A stretch of DNA of 64,000 nucleotides from Herbaspirillum rhizosphaerae (GCF_001189965.1 NZ_LFLU01000012.1:62001-126000); one strand, 5' to 3'; numbered from the stretch's first letter, positions 1 through 8,639 are shown. Translations and numbers: made by a program. Notes: a model not told the origin generated them from the sequence alone.

Positions 1-26
1 GGCGCTGCCGCAAAATCGTTTTTCAC
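1..26 (-). CDS. start of a divergent gene, truncated by window edge
   Basis: Read on the minus strand, AAGGAG (positions 32-37) is followed 5 bases later by a GTG codon (24-26) and an open frame to the edge beginning M-K-N-D-F-A-A. The spacing is ideal for translation. Only eight codons are visible, so no function can be given. It would be divergent from the two-component system, where a target gene is often found. The call rests on the ribosome-binding site alone. Confidence 0.3.
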
Positions 27-90
27 AAAATCTCCTTAAGACTTTTATAAGTTCTGTGAAGGATGCTAATCTCGGAAGCTGTAATGAAAC

Positions 91-135
91 TGACATACCG
101 CTGAACACGGTTTCCGATATGTTGCGGATATGTCA
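91..135. promoter_or_regulatory. candidate response-regulator binding boxes
   Basis: The 7-mer GATATGT occurs at 116-122 and again at 127-133, exactly 11 bp apart, one helical turn. TGACATA at 91-97 is the inverted partner of TATGTCA at 129-135. Head-to-tail half sites with 11-bp periodicity are typical of OmpR/PhoB-family regulators. The pair lies 40-60 bp before the response-regulator start, so autoregulation is the simplest inference. Confidence 0.4.
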
Positions 136-173
136 GCATCCCGGAATCAAGACACACCCACCACGGAATCATC

Positions 174-875
174 ATGCGCATCCTCCTGGTCGAAGACACG
201 GCCGACGTCGCCGAAGCGATCATCGCCCACCTGTCGCGCATCGGTCACACAGTCGACTGGCAAAGCAAGGGCAACGAGGCTGCCAAGCTGGTCACCGATC
301 CCTACGACCTGCTGATCCTCGACGTCATGCTGCCGCAGCAGGACGGCTTTTCGCTGCTCACGCGCGTGCGCGAAAAAGGCCTGACCACGCCGGTCATGAT
401 GCTGACCGCCTGTGCTGAAATCGAAGAACGCGTGCGTGCGCTCGACCTCGGCGCCGACGACTATCTGATCAAACCCTTCGACTTCCGCGAACTGGATGCC
501 CGCATCCGCGTGCTGCTCCGTCGCAGCGGCGGCGAAGCCACCAACCTGTTGAGCTGCGCCAATCTCACCATCGACCGCAAGAGCCGCACCGCCTCGCTCG
601 ACGGCATGCCGCTGGAGCTCACACGACGCGAAGTGACGCTGCTGGAAATCATCGCCGCGCGGCCGGGCCGCATCTTCGGCAAGGACGAACTGATCGACCG
701 CCTGTTCAGCGTCGACGATACGCCCAACGCCAACACTGTCGAGCAATACATCGGCCGCCTGCGCAAGAAACTGGCCGGCGCCGGTTTCGAAATCCGCACC
801 CTGCGCGGCCTCGGCTACCAGTTGGTGCTGCTGCCGTCCGGTACGCCATCGCCGTCTTCGGCGGCCGCGCACTGA
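174..875 (+). CDS. two-component response regulator, OmpR family (TctD/QseB-like)
   Basis: A 233-residue cytoplasmic DNA-binding regulator. The receiver domain (about residues 1-115) has the acidic pair E7/D8, the phospho-acceptor D50 in LLILDVMLP, T78 and K100. The winged-helix output domain (about 125-225) carries the usual VTLLEIIAARPG and TVEQYIGRLRKKL segments. The C-terminal tail is short and Ser/Ala rich. It is followed after 7 bp by its histidine kinase, so the two form an operon. Family features and the kinase architecture resemble TctD/TctE, which regulates tricarboxylate uptake, but the signal here is unknown. The gene may be autoregulated through the repeats just upstream. Confidence 0.93.
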   Translation: MRILLVEDTADVAEAIIAHLSRIGHTVDWQSKGNEAAKLVTDPYDLLILDVMLPQQDGFSLLTRVREKGLTTPVMMLTACAEIEERVRALDLGADDYLIKPFDFRELDARIRVLLRRSGGEATNLLSCANLTIDRKSRTASLDGMPLELTRREVTLLEIIAARPGRIFGKDELIDRLFSVDDTPNANTVEQYIGRLRKKLAGAGFEIRTLRGLGYQLVLLPSGTPSPSSAAAH

Positions 876-882
876 GGCCGGC

Positions 883-2262
883 ATGATCGTCGCCGGACGT
901 TCGCTCTACACGCGCCTGGTGATGCGCGTCGGGCTGGTGCTGTCGATCAGCTCCATCGCCCTGCTGATCGCCATCTGGATCTCGACCCAGCTGGCCGCCA
1001 ACGAGGCCTACGACCGCATCCTCACCGGCAGCGCGCTGCAAATTGCGGAAAACACCTGGTACCAGAACGGCGCCGTGAACGTCGACGTGCCGCTGGCGGC
1101 TTTTTCCATGCTGACGGCGGGTGACCAGGTGTTCTATGTGGTGGTCGATCCGGACGGCCGCACGATTGCCGGCGATCCCGATTTCAAACCCGAGATTCCG
1201 TGGAAAAAATTGAAAGACGGCCCGCTGCTGCAGGACGGCGCTTATCTGGATACGCCGGTGCGCATGGCCATCGTCGGCCGCCGCATGCCGGTCGCCGGAG
1301 AGCATCCGTGGGCGGTCATCGTGCTGGCGCAGACCAACAATGCGCGTCTCTCGTTCGCCAAGAGCGTCGGCACGCGCGCCCTGCTGGTGATTCTGGCGAT
1401 GGGCGTGCTGACCCTGGTGGCGGCGATGTTCACGCTGTACCAGGCCTTGTCGCCGCTGAAGAAGATTGAAGCCGCCATCCGCGAGCGCGACCTCAACGAC
1501 CTGTCTCCGCTGTCGATCACGGTGCCGGTGGAAACCCACGCGCTGGTGAGTTCGATCAACGCCTTCATGCAGCGACTGGCGGTGCACCGTTCCACTATGC
1601 GGCGCGTCATCGGCGACGCCGCGCATCAGCTGCGCACGCCGGTGACGGCCCTGATCTCGCAGATGGAATTGCTCTCCGCGCAGCATGACGACGCCGGCCG
1701 CCGCCATCATCTCGACCGCCTGCGCGAGCGCACCCGCCACCTCGGCGCGCTGGTCAATCAACTGATCAACCACGCCATGGTGCAGCACCGCAGCGACACC
1801 GCCGCCTTCGAGAAGATCGACCTGGGCGAACTGGTGCGCCGGGAAATGGCCGACATGCTCTCGCATCAGGAACGCCAGCTCGACCTCGCCATGGAAGCGC
1901 CGGAGCAACCCTGCCTGATCATGGGCGACGCCATCAGCCTGCGCGAAGCGATCAAGAACGTGCTCGGCAACGCGCTGCAATACGGCGCGGTGAGCTTCCT
2001 CCATGTGCAGCTGGAACCAGTGGAAAACCTGTTCGAGCTGCGCGTCATCGACGACGGCCCCGGCATCCCGGAAAACGATTGGGAACGCATCCGCAAACCC
2101 TTCGCTCCACGCAGCGGCGAACGCGTCGGCGCCAGTCTCGGCCTGTCGATTGTGGAAGAAGTCATGCGCACGCATGGCGGCCAGCTGCGATTTGGTTACA
2201 GCGGCGCGGGGAGCTTCATGGTGGTGTTGAGTTTTCCGGCGGAAGCGCCAGCTGCGGCATGA
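883..2262 (+). CDS. sensor histidine kinase (TctE/QseC type)
   Basis: A 459-residue membrane kinase partnered with the preceding response regulator. Transmembrane segments lie at about 13-35 and 165-187 and enclose a periplasmic sensor of about 130 residues of the two-component-kinase N-terminal type. The H-box GDAAHQLRTP gives the phosphorylated histidine H248. The ATPase domain follows with an N-box (NVLGNALQYG), DDGPGIP, and a LGLSIVEEV G2 region. The start is supported by GAGG five bases before ATG. The G2 stretch reads GERVGASLGL, slightly divergent from the usual GxGLGL but probably active. The ligand cannot be deduced. Confidence 0.93.
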   Translation: MIVAGRSLYTRLVMRVGLVLSISSIALLIAIWISTQLAANEAYDRILTGSALQIAENTWYQNGAVNVDVPLAAFSMLTAGDQVFYVVVDPDGRTIAGDPDFKPEIPWKKLKDGPLLQDGAYLDTPVRMAIVGRRMPVAGEHPWAVIVLAQTNNARLSFAKSVGTRALLVILAMGVLTLVAAMFTLYQALSPLKKIEAAIRERDLNDLSPLSITVPVETHALVSSINAFMQRLAVHRSTMRRVIGDAAHQLRTPVTALISQMELLSAQHDDAGRRHHLDRLRERTRHLGALVNQLINHAMVQHRSDTAAFEKIDLGELVRREMADMLSHQERQLDLAMEAPEQPCLIMGDAISLREAIKNVLGNALQYGAVSFLHVQLEPVENLFELRVIDDGPGIPENDWERIRKPFAPRSGERVGASLGLSIVEEVMRTHGGQLRFGYSGAGSFMVVLSFPAEAPAAA

Positions 2263-2385
2263 GGAAGGTATGACCACGCCTGGCGATGGCGCGTCCCGGT
2301 TTTCGCCGGGATCGCAGCGTCTTGCGAACTGTTCAGAGCAGCAAAATCACATCAAATCAAACAACTGGAATCTGAGCCGCAGAAA

Positions 2386-2787
2386 TCATTTCCACTCCAG
2401 GATGGCGTTTTTCTTGTCCAGCCAATGCACCTTCACAGTCGACGCATTGACCTTGCGGCCGGCGCAGGCGCTGGCCGCCAACGCGAACGGCGTGTCGTAG
2501 TAGCGGCCGTCGTTGGAGGAGCGCAAGCGCGTCTGCGGCGCGTTCTGGGCGAGCCAGTCGGCGGCGTTGGTGCGCATATAGATCATGCAGGCGCTGCCGC
2601 TGGTGTCGGCCACTTCGCACTTGCAGGTATTAGCGCTGGTGGTCACCACCGGCTTGTCAGGCGCCGGCGGCGGATAAGCGAAAGGATGCCGCTCTATCAG
2701 TTGGGCCGACGCCGGGCCGGCCCAAAGCGTCGCCAGCAAGGCCATTGCGCCGAAAGACGAAAAGACAGACGAAACAGATGATTTCAT
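2386..2787 (-). CDS. small secreted protein of unknown function
   Basis: 133 residues. The ATG at 2785-2787 is preceded by AAAGGTGG at good spacing. The longer upstream frame was rejected because it runs through the neighbouring methyltransferase. An N-terminal signal peptide ends near AGPASA-Q (residue 28/29). The mature protein is rich in cysteine pairs (CKC near 55-57, C67, C108), suggesting disulphides in the periplasm. A WLAQNAPQTRLRSSNDGRYY stretch looks like the folded core. No family is recognised. It is convergent with the two-component operon. Confidence 0.75.
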   Translation of the reverse strand: MKSSVSSVFSSFGAMALLATLWAGPASAQLIERHPFAYPPPAPDKPVVTTSANTCKCEVADTSGSACMIYMRTNAADWLAQNAPQTRLRSSNDGRYYDTPFALAASACAGRKVNASTVKVHWLDKKNAILEWK

Positions 2788-2837
2788 GAACCCACCTTTT
2801 GCATAGCTCCAGTTGCTTCTCAAACAGTTCAAGCTGC

Positions 2838-4040
2838 TCAAGCCTTCTTCACCTTCAGCTTCCACAGCGACGTTACTTCCTTCATGCGTGCAGCCGACAA
2901 GGGATCTTCCGCGTCGTTGGAACGGGGATGACGCGGCTTGATGTCGGTCTTGCCGACCACTTGCAAACCCGCCTTGTCGATCATCGCCTGAATTTCTCCG
3001 CGGGGCCGCAGACCCAGATGTTCGGCGAAGTCGGACATGATCAGCCAGCCCTCGCCGCCCGGCGTCAGATGCTCGGACAGGCCGTCGATGAAGCCGCGCA
3101 GCATGCGGCTGTCGGGATCGTAGACTGCCGCCTCGATGGCCGAGCTCGGCTTGGCCGGCACCCAGGGCGGATTGCACACCACCAGCGGCGCGCGTCCTTC
3201 CGGAAACAGATCGGCGCTCATCAGCTCGACCTGCTTGTTCACGCCCAGGCGTTTCAGGTTTTCGGCGGCGCAGTCCAGCGCGCGTTCGCTCTGGTCGGTC
3301 GCGACGATGCGTTTGACGCCGCGCCTGGCCAGCAGCGCCGCCAGCACACCGGTACCGGTGCCGATGTCGAAGGCCAGGTCGACCGTCGGCAACACCGCCT
3401 GCGCGATCAGGTCGACGTATTCGCCGCGCACCGGCGAGAACACGCCGTAGTAAGGATGGATGCTGCCGCCCAGTGCGGGAATCGGCACGCCCTTCTTGCG
3501 CCACTCGTGCGCGCCCACCAGGCCCAGCACTTCGCGCATCGATACGACGCTGGCTTCTTCGCCGGGACCGTACACTTCCGTGCAGGCCTGTACCAGGTCG
3601 GGCGCACGGCGCAAGGGAATGCTGTAATCGGCTTCCAGCGGCAGCAGCAGCATGCCGAGGATGCGCGCGCGTTGCGCCTGCGCCTGGCGATGCAGGTGGA
3701 ATGCCTGGGTGATGGAGATTGCCGGTTGGGCAGCGGTCTTGACGGCGCTTTTACCGGCGGCTTTGTCGGCCGCAGCTTTATCGGCCGCCTTGCCGCTCTT
3801 GCGCTCGGATTTCTTGTCGATGCGGCGGGCCAGGGCTTGCAGCAATTGGCGGGCGTTTTGATAATCGCCGCGCCACAGCAGGCCGGTGCCTTCGCAGACC
3901 AGCTTGTAGGCGACGTCGGCCGGCATGCGGTCGTCCGCCACGGCGACGGTTTTGGGAGGCGGATTGCCGGCTTCGGAACGCCAGCGGGCGGAACGAATTT
4001 CCCCTGCTTCGGTCCAGCTTATAAGGGGGTGATCGCTCAT
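2838..4040 (-). CDS. class I SAM-dependent methyltransferase
   Basis: About 400 residues. The C-terminal half is a Rossmann methyltransferase. Motif I reads FDIGTGTGVLAALLA, followed by an acidic ATDQSERALD motif II and VVCNPPW. The NPPW motif is typical of enzymes that methylate an amide or exocyclic amino group, as in HemK/RsmC/RlmG relatives. A low-complexity Ala/Lys stretch (about residues 75-105 of this frame) separates an N-terminal domain from the catalytic part. ATG at 4038-4040 (M-S-D-H-P-L) is preferred, with GAAAG upstream; an ATG at 4065-4067 is possible. The substrate, RNA or protein, is not determinable. Confidence 0.85.
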   Translation of the reverse strand: MSDHPLISWTEAGEIRSARWRSEAGNPPPKTVAVADDRMPADVAYKLVCEGTGLLWRGDYQNARQLLQALARRIDKKSERKSGKAADKAAADKAAGKSAVKTAAQPAISITQAFHLHRQAQAQRARILGMLLLPLEADYSIPLRRAPDLVQACTEVYGPGEEASVVSMREVLGLVGAHEWRKKGVPIPALGGSIHPYYGVFSPVRGEYVDLIAQAVLPTVDLAFDIGTGTGVLAALLARRGVKRIVATDQSERALDCAAENLKRLGVNKQVELMSADLFPEGRAPLVVCNPPWVPAKPSSAIEAAVYDPDSRMLRGFIDGLSEHLTPGGEGWLIMSDFAEHLGLRPRGEIQAMIDKAGLQVVGKTDIKPRHPRSNDAEDPLSAARMKEVTSLWKLKVKKA

Positions 4041-4250
4041 ACTGCTACTTTCGGAATGGGTTTGCATGGCGCAGTGTAACAAAATGTCCGTAGCAGCCCC
4101 CTGCACAAGATCGAAACTTCTCTTATGATGAGGGTGTTATATTGGATACAACAGCAGTGAATACAACAGCAGCAACCACAGCAGCAGAAACCTCAGCATT
4201 CGCCCAAGCGGCAATGCTGGTCGCCGATTCCCCTAACCGCTGGAGCCGAT

Positions 4251-4553
4251 ATGTCTGATCCCATCCTGCGTCAAGACGATTCCCACCACGTTCGCCTGAA
4301 ACAGATCCTGGCCGAACTGGAGCTGGAAATCCAGAACATCGACGTCGACACCCCCGAAGCAAAAACGTTGAAGAACGATTTCGCCGTCCTGAAAAGTCAC
4401 CTGAGCACACCCGAAGTCGAAGCCGGCGTCCTGCGCGAGCATATCGGCAAGACCCAGAGTTCCGCCATGAACCTGATGGATTCGGTGGAAGGCGCGATTC
4501 TCAAGGACAGCCCCTACGTCGCCGAGCTCGGCCGCATCCTCGGCATGATTTGA
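4251..4553 (+). CDS. small helical protein, DUF4404-like
   Basis: 100 residues, highly charged and predicted helical. It opens with a heptad-rich segment (LKQILAELELEIQNIDVD), followed by a second helix region (AVLKSHLSTPEVEAGVLREH) and a hydrophobic C-terminus. There is no signal peptide or membrane segment. Length and pattern resemble the DUF4404 family of small proteobacterial proteins, which has no known function; this assignment is tentative. It lies 39 bp before the universal stress gene on the same strand and may be co-transcribed with it. Confidence 0.75.
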   Translation: MSDPILRQDDSHHVRLKQILAELELEIQNIDVDTPEAKTLKNDFAVLKSHLSTPEVEAGVLREHIGKTQSSAMNLMDSVEGAILKDSPYVAELGRILGMI

Positions 4554-4592
4554 TTCATTGACAACCTGACTGTCTCATCAAGGGATACCGGC

Positions 4593-5051
4593 ATGTACGC
4601 AAAGATTCTCGTCCCCGTCGACGGCAGCCCCACCGCCAACCAGGCGCTGGACGAAGCCATCCGTCTGGCGAAAACGCTGGGCAGCAAGATCGAGGTCGTC
4701 CACGTCGTCGACAACAGCTACATCCTCTACGACACCGGCTACCAGCCGCCTGCCGGTTTGCACAAAGACTTCATCGGCGCCGGACAAAACATCCTCGACG
4801 ATGCCAAAAAACGTGTGGAAGCCGCCGGCCTGCCCGGCAACACGCGCATCATCGAAAGTCCGATCGCGCCGGGCGACATTCCCGGCACCATCCTGCGCGC
4901 AGCCAAGGAAAGCAGCGCCGAGCTGGTGGTCATCGGCTCGCACGGGCAAAAGGGATTCCGCAAGATGGTGCTCGGCAGCGTGGCAGAAAAAGTCATGCAT
5001 CAATGTCCGCTACCGGTCTGGATTATCCGCGGCACGCAAGCGGCCGAATAG
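4593..5051 (+). CDS. universal stress protein, UspA family
   Basis: 152 residues, one Usp domain. It starts with the classical YAKILVPVDGSPTANQAL strand and loop and ends with the nucleotide-binding signature GSHGQKGFRKMVLGSVAEKV (G-2x-G-9x-G-S pattern), so it is the ATP-binding subclass. Family members are cytoplasmic and support survival under stress. AAGGGA precedes the ATG. A strong hairpin follows the stop codon and probably ends the DUF4404-like/Usp transcript. Confidence 0.93.
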   Translation: MYAKILVPVDGSPTANQALDEAIRLAKTLGSKIEVVHVVDNSYILYDTGYQPPAGLHKDFIGAGQNILDDAKKRVEAAGLPGNTRIIESPIAPGDIPGTILRAAKESSAELVVIGSHGQKGFRKMVLGSVAEKVMHQCPLPVWIIRGTQAAE

Positions 5052-5077
5052 CAGCACGGATCTTTCCGTTTCGCATC

Positions 5078-5126
5078 CATGAAAGCAAAAGGCCCGATGT
5101 TTCCATCGGGCCTTTTTGCTTTCATG
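5078..5126. terminator. bidirectional intrinsic terminator
   Basis: A near-perfect inverted repeat of about 22 bp arms (CATGAAAGCAAAAGGCCCGATG and its complement) encloses a 4-base loop (TTTC). T-rich and A-rich flanks occur on both sides of the GC core. It sits between the convergent usp gene and the pirin gene and can stop transcripts from both directions. Confidence 0.85.
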
Positions 5127-5172
5127 CGAATAAGCGGATAAGTAAGCAGATAAGTAAGCGAACTTCAGCCTT

Positions 5173-6051
5173 TCACTTCTCCGGCAGCGGAATCCACTCG
5201 ACTTCACCGGGAATCGCCGGAAACACCGATCGATCCTGCGCCCGCCATGACAGCTTGGCGCTTTCGATCATTTCCTTGCTGCTGGCCACGAAATTCCACC
5301 AGACGAAGCGCGGGCCGTCGATAGGCTCGCCGCCCAGCAGCATGAACAGCGTATCGCTCTGCGCCGTCAGCTTAACTTCGCCGCCCGGCTCCAGCACCGC
5401 CAGCACACCGGCTTCCAGCGCTTCGCCGTCGAGCGAAGCGGCGCCGGTCACCACATACACGGCGCGCTCGCTGTAGTCCGCCGGCAGGGTCAGCGTGGCG
5501 CCGGCCTTGATGCGGCCCGACAAATACAACGTCGGGCTGGATGTCCTGACCGGCGACTGCTGTCCGTAGGCTTTGCCGGCCAGCAGGTGCAGGCTGGCGC
5601 CGTTGAGCTCAATGCGCGGCATGTCGGTTTCCGGATAGTGATGGAAACTGGCGTCGCCCTGCTCCTGATCCTTGGGCAAGGCCACCCACATCTGCAAGCC
5701 GTGCACCGGCACCTTGTCGTTGCGGATGTCTTCCGGGATACGCTCCGAATGCACGATACCGCGCCCGGCCGCCATCCAGTTGACGGCGCCCGGCGTGATG
5801 CGCTGCACGACGCCGAGGCTGTCGCGATGCATCATCGCGCCGGAGAACAGATACGTCACCGTCGCCAGGCCGATATGCGGATGCGGACGAACGTCGCCCT
5901 CGGTGGTGGCGCTGTCGAATTCCACCGGTCCCATGTGATCGAAGAACACGAAGGGGCCGACGGTGCGGACGGCAGCCGCCGGCAACAGGCGGCGCACCGG
6001 GAAGCCGATGTCGCGCACCAGGCCGTGGATCAGATGACGAATGCTGCTCAT
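5173..6051 (-). CDS. pirin family protein (first copy)
   Basis: 292 residues. A bicupin of the pirin family. The N-terminal cupin has the metal ligands in PHPHIGLATVTYLF, and HSERIP supplies a later histidine. The C-terminal part matches the pirin C domain (LLGGEPIDGPRFVWWNFVASS). ATG at 6049-6051 (M-S-S-I-R-H-L) was chosen because the longer frame has no homologous look. Pirins are Fe(II) proteins; some have quercetinase activity, and bacterial ones have been linked to redox and stress responses. It belongs to a pirin-pirin-DoxX cluster under a divergent LysR gene. Confidence 0.92.
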   Translation of the reverse strand: MSSIRHLIHGLVRDIGFPVRRLLPAAAVRTVGPFVFFDHMGPVEFDSATTEGDVRPHPHIGLATVTYLFSGAMMHRDSLGVVQRITPGAVNWMAAGRGIVHSERIPEDIRNDKVPVHGLQMWVALPKDQEQGDASFHHYPETDMPRIELNGASLHLLAGKAYGQQSPVRTSSPTLYLSGRIKAGATLTLPADYSERAVYVVTGAASLDGEALEAGVLAVLEPGGEVKLTAQSDTLFMLLGGEPIDGPRFVWWNFVASSKEMIESAKLSWRAQDRSVFPAIPGEVEWIPLPEK

Positions 6052-6179
6052 GGCGGTCCTTTTTTTATCAAATGGTGATGAGTCGCTAACAAAATGCCGG
6101 TGGCAAGGCGCGCCGACGCAGACAGTGCACATGCACGGCAAGGAGAAGCAACGCCGCCAGCGGTGTTTTGTTAGTGACT

Positions 6180-7031
6180 CTAAAAGCGTCCGGCGCGGAA
6201 ATCGTCGATAGCCTGCTCGACCTCTTCCCGCGTATTCATGACAAACGGCCCCCACTGCGCAATCGGCTCATTCAACGGCTGGCCGGAGATCAGCAGAAAA
6301 CGGCTGTCCTTGCTGGCATGGATTTCCACACCCTCGGCGCCCGGCGTATTGCTCAGGATCGCCATGCGGCCTGCGCCTGCCACGCGTTTGTCCTGACCGA
6401 TTTGCAACTCGCCCTCGTACACATACAGGAAGGCATTATGCGTCGCCGGAATCGGCAAGGCTACCTGTTTGTCGGCCTCCAGGTGCAGGTCCAGATACAG
6501 CGGCGCCGTGGTCGGACGCTCTACCGCACCCTTGGTGCCGAAGGCTTCACCTGCCAATACACGGACGTGCAAGCCATCCTGCGGCGAGACTTCAGGGATG
6601 CCGGCCGACGGAATGTCGCTATACGACGGCGTCGTCATCTTGTCGCGCCCTGCCAGGTTCACCCACAGCTGAAAGCCGCTCATGAGCCCGTCTTCCTGTT
6701 CCGGCAATTCCGAATGCACCAGGCCGCGGCCGGCGGTCATCCATTGCATGCCGCCCGGTTCCAGCAAACCTTCGTTGCCGGCGTTGTCGCGGTGACGCAT
6801 GCGTCCTTGCAGCATGTAGGTCACGGTTTCAAAGCCGCGGTGCGGATGGTCGGGAAAACCGGCCAGGTAGTCGTCCGGCTTGTCCGAGTGAAAAGCATCC
6901 AGCATCAGGAAAGGATCCAGGCGGCGTTGCAAATCATGGGTCAGCACGCGGGTAAGGCTGACACCTGCGCCATCCTGGGTCGGGATGCCGTTGACCAGCC
7001 GTTCCAGCTGGCGGGTAAAAGTGGTGCTCAT
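6180..7031 (-). CDS. pirin family protein (second copy)
   Basis: 283 residues, starting M-S-T-T-F-T-R-Q after an AGGAG-like site. The cupin ligand motif is FPDHPHRGFETVTYML, with RHRDNAGNEGLLEPGGMQWM and VHSELPEQ following. The C-terminal pirin domain ends in SGQPLNEPIAQWGPFVMNT. It is clearly divergent from the neighbouring pirin rather than a recent duplicate. Transcription probably runs DoxX, this gene, then the other pirin. The physiological substrate is unknown. Confidence 0.92.
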   Translation of the reverse strand: MSTTFTRQLERLVNGIPTQDGAGVSLTRVLTHDLQRRLDPFLMLDAFHSDKPDDYLAGFPDHPHRGFETVTYMLQGRMRHRDNAGNEGLLEPGGMQWMTAGRGLVHSELPEQEDGLMSGFQLWVNLAGRDKMTTPSYSDIPSAGIPEVSPQDGLHVRVLAGEAFGTKGAVERPTTAPLYLDLHLEADKQVALPIPATHNAFLYVYEGELQIGQDKRVAGAGRMAILSNTPGAEGVEIHASKDSRFLLISGQPLNEPIAQWGPFVMNTREEVEQAIDDFRAGRF

Positions 7032-7141
7032 GGTGTTTCTCCTGTTGTGACTACTGCGGCCAGGATGGGCCGCAGCAGCCTGATGCTTCAGATAAACGCT
7101 GTAGATTGATGCATTTGTTGCTTATTCAACTACAACCGCGA

Positions 7142-7522
7142 TTACTCGGTTGGCTTGACCGACCAGAACACCAGCAGACCGCCGATGATGGACAGGTTCT
7201 TCAGGAAGTTGGTCAGCTGGCCTTGCATGGCGGCTGGGTCAACAGCCCAGAAGCGGTGCGCTGCCAGCGTTGCGCCAACGGTAAAGATGGCGATCAGCAA
7301 GGCTGCCGGACGCGCCAGGCGGCTGCCGCTCATCAGTGCGAGGCCGGCGCCGACTTCGACGAAGATCGTGACGATAACGGCCAGTGTCGGCACCGGCAGG
7401 CCAAGGCTTGCCATGAAACCGACCGTGCCGGTAAAGCCGATGATCTTGAAGATGCCGGACACGACGAACAGCGAAGCCAGCAGGATGCGGCCGAAGGTAT
7501 AAGCGGATTTGGAAATGGTCAT
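7142..7522 (-). CDS. DoxX family membrane protein
   Basis: 126 residues with four predicted membrane helices (about 10-27, 46-66, 72-90, 103-122). The opening segment (GRILLASLFVVSGIFKIIGF) is typical of DoxX/YphA proteins, which sit in the inner membrane and are often linked to redox stress or quinone metabolism. It is the first gene of the minus-strand cluster with two pirins and faces a LysR regulator. Confidence 0.9.
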   Translation of the reverse strand: MTISKSAYTFGRILLASLFVVSGIFKIIGFTGTVGFMASLGLPVPTLAVIVTIFVEVGAGLALMSGSRLARPAALLIAIFTVGATLAAHRFWAVDPAAMQGQLTNFLKNLSIIGGLLVFWSVKPTE

Positions 7523-7652
7523 GATGAAACTCCCTAAAAATTGTTTTGGATAAAGTACAAGTGTTTGATTGGTGACGCTGAACTCTTAAAACTCTGAAAT
7601 CGAGATGAATCAGAAAGCAGGGTCAGAATAATGCGAATAAGCACAACAAGAA

Positions 7653-7695
7653 ATTGATTATTTTTCTATAATCAATATCTAATAAATAGATATTG
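7653..7695. promoter_or_regulatory. two overlapping dyads, probable LysR operator
   Basis: Two perfect inverted repeats overlap in the DoxX/LysR intergenic region. ATTGATTA (7653-7660) pairs with TAATCAAT (7669-7676) across 8 bp. CAATATCT (7673-7680) pairs with AGATATTG (7688-7695) across 7 bp. Both fit the AT-rich, T-N11-A style of LysR-type operators, and the paired arrangement fits the usual recognition and activation half-sites. The second dyad ends only 8 bp before the LysR start codon. Confidence 0.6.
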
Positions 7696-7703
7696 TTGCC
7701 ATC

Positions 7704-8627
7704 ATGAACATAGAACGCTTCTCCCTCGACCAGCTGCGCGTGTTTGTCCAGGTTGCCGACAGCGGCAGCTTCCTGGCGGCGTCGCGCATCCTCGCCCGTG
7801 CGCAGTCGGCGGTCAGCTACGCCATCGGCACGCTGGAAAGCCAGCTCAACGTCCCCCTGTTCGACCGCAGCGGCTACCGCCCGCAACTCACCGATGCGGG
7901 CGAAGCCTTGCTGCGCGACGCGCGCCAGGTGCTGGATCAGGTGGATTCGCTACAAGTGCGCGCCAACGCCTTTTCGCAAGGGCAAGAGCTGGAAGTGGCG
8001 CTGGCGGTAGACGTGTTCTTTCCTACCGATTGCCTGGTGGATCTGTTGCGGCGCTTCCGCGACGCCTTCCCGGCGGTGACGGTGCGGCTGGAAATCGAAG
8101 CGCTCGGTGCAGTGGCCGAACGCGTGCTCGACGGCCGCTCCATGCTCGGCATTCTCGGCACCCTGCCGACCACGCCGCCCAATCTCTTGCGCGTCAGCCT
8201 GCCGAGCGTGATGGTGGTCGGCGTCGTCTCGCCCCAGCATCCGCTGGCGGCGGTCAAAGGGAGGATTCCCGACAAGCTGCTGGCGCAACAGACGCAACTG
8301 GTGCTCAGCGACCGCAGCGAACTGACGGCGCGCCAGGATTTTTCGGTGCACTCGCGCCTGTCCTGGCGCATGAGCGACCTCGGCACCAAACACGCGCTGC
8401 TGCGCGCCGGCATGGGCTGGGGATACATGCCGCAGCATGTGGTGAAAGACGACCTGAAAAACGGCAAGCTGGTCAGGATCCTGACCTCGCAGCATGCGCC
8501 GGAAGGCATGGCATTGCCGATCCAGTGCGTCTACCGGCCGGACTATCGCGCGGGACCGGCCTTGTCGTGGTGGCTGGATTCGCTGGCGGCGCTGAAGACG
8601 CTGGATGGGATCAGCGTCATCGAATAG
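7704..8627 (+). CDS. LysR-family transcriptional regulator of the pirin/DoxX cluster
   Basis: 307 residues. The N-terminal winged helix-turn-helix (about 1-62) reads LDQLRVFVQVADSGSFLAAS then ILARAQSAVSYAIGTLESQL. A periplasmic-binding-protein-like effector domain fills the rest. Divergent placement across the double dyad suggests that it controls both itself and the DoxX-pirin-pirin operon. No clear Shine-Dalgarno precedes the ATG, which is close to the operator. The inducer is unknown; redox-active compounds are plausible given the targets. Confidence 0.9.
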   Translation: MNIERFSLDQLRVFVQVADSGSFLAASRILARAQSAVSYAIGTLESQLNVPLFDRSGYRPQLTDAGEALLRDARQVLDQVDSLQVRANAFSQGQELEVALAVDVFFPTDCLVDLLRRFRDAFPAVTVRLEIEALGAVAERVLDGRSMLGILGTLPTTPPNLLRVSLPSVMVVGVVSPQHPLAAVKGRIPDKLLAQQTQLVLSDRSELTARQDFSVHSRLSWRMSDLGTKHALLRAGMGWGYMPQHVVKDDLKNGKLVRILTSQHAPEGMALPIQCVYRPDYRAGPALSWWLDSLAALKTLDGISVIE

Positions 8628-8639
8628 ATATCGCCGGGA

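Noticed and set aside
706..2277. Long minus-strand frame (523 codons) antisense to the sensor kinase
   Set aside because: It is His/Arg/Ala/Gln rich, lacks a ribosome site and runs opposite a gene with clear kinase motifs; a typical shadow in GC-rich DNA.
2788..3504. N-terminal extension of the small secreted protein through the methyltransferase region
   Set aside because: The signal peptide and a good ribosome site fix the start at 2787; the extension is an overlapping frame of the methyltransferase.
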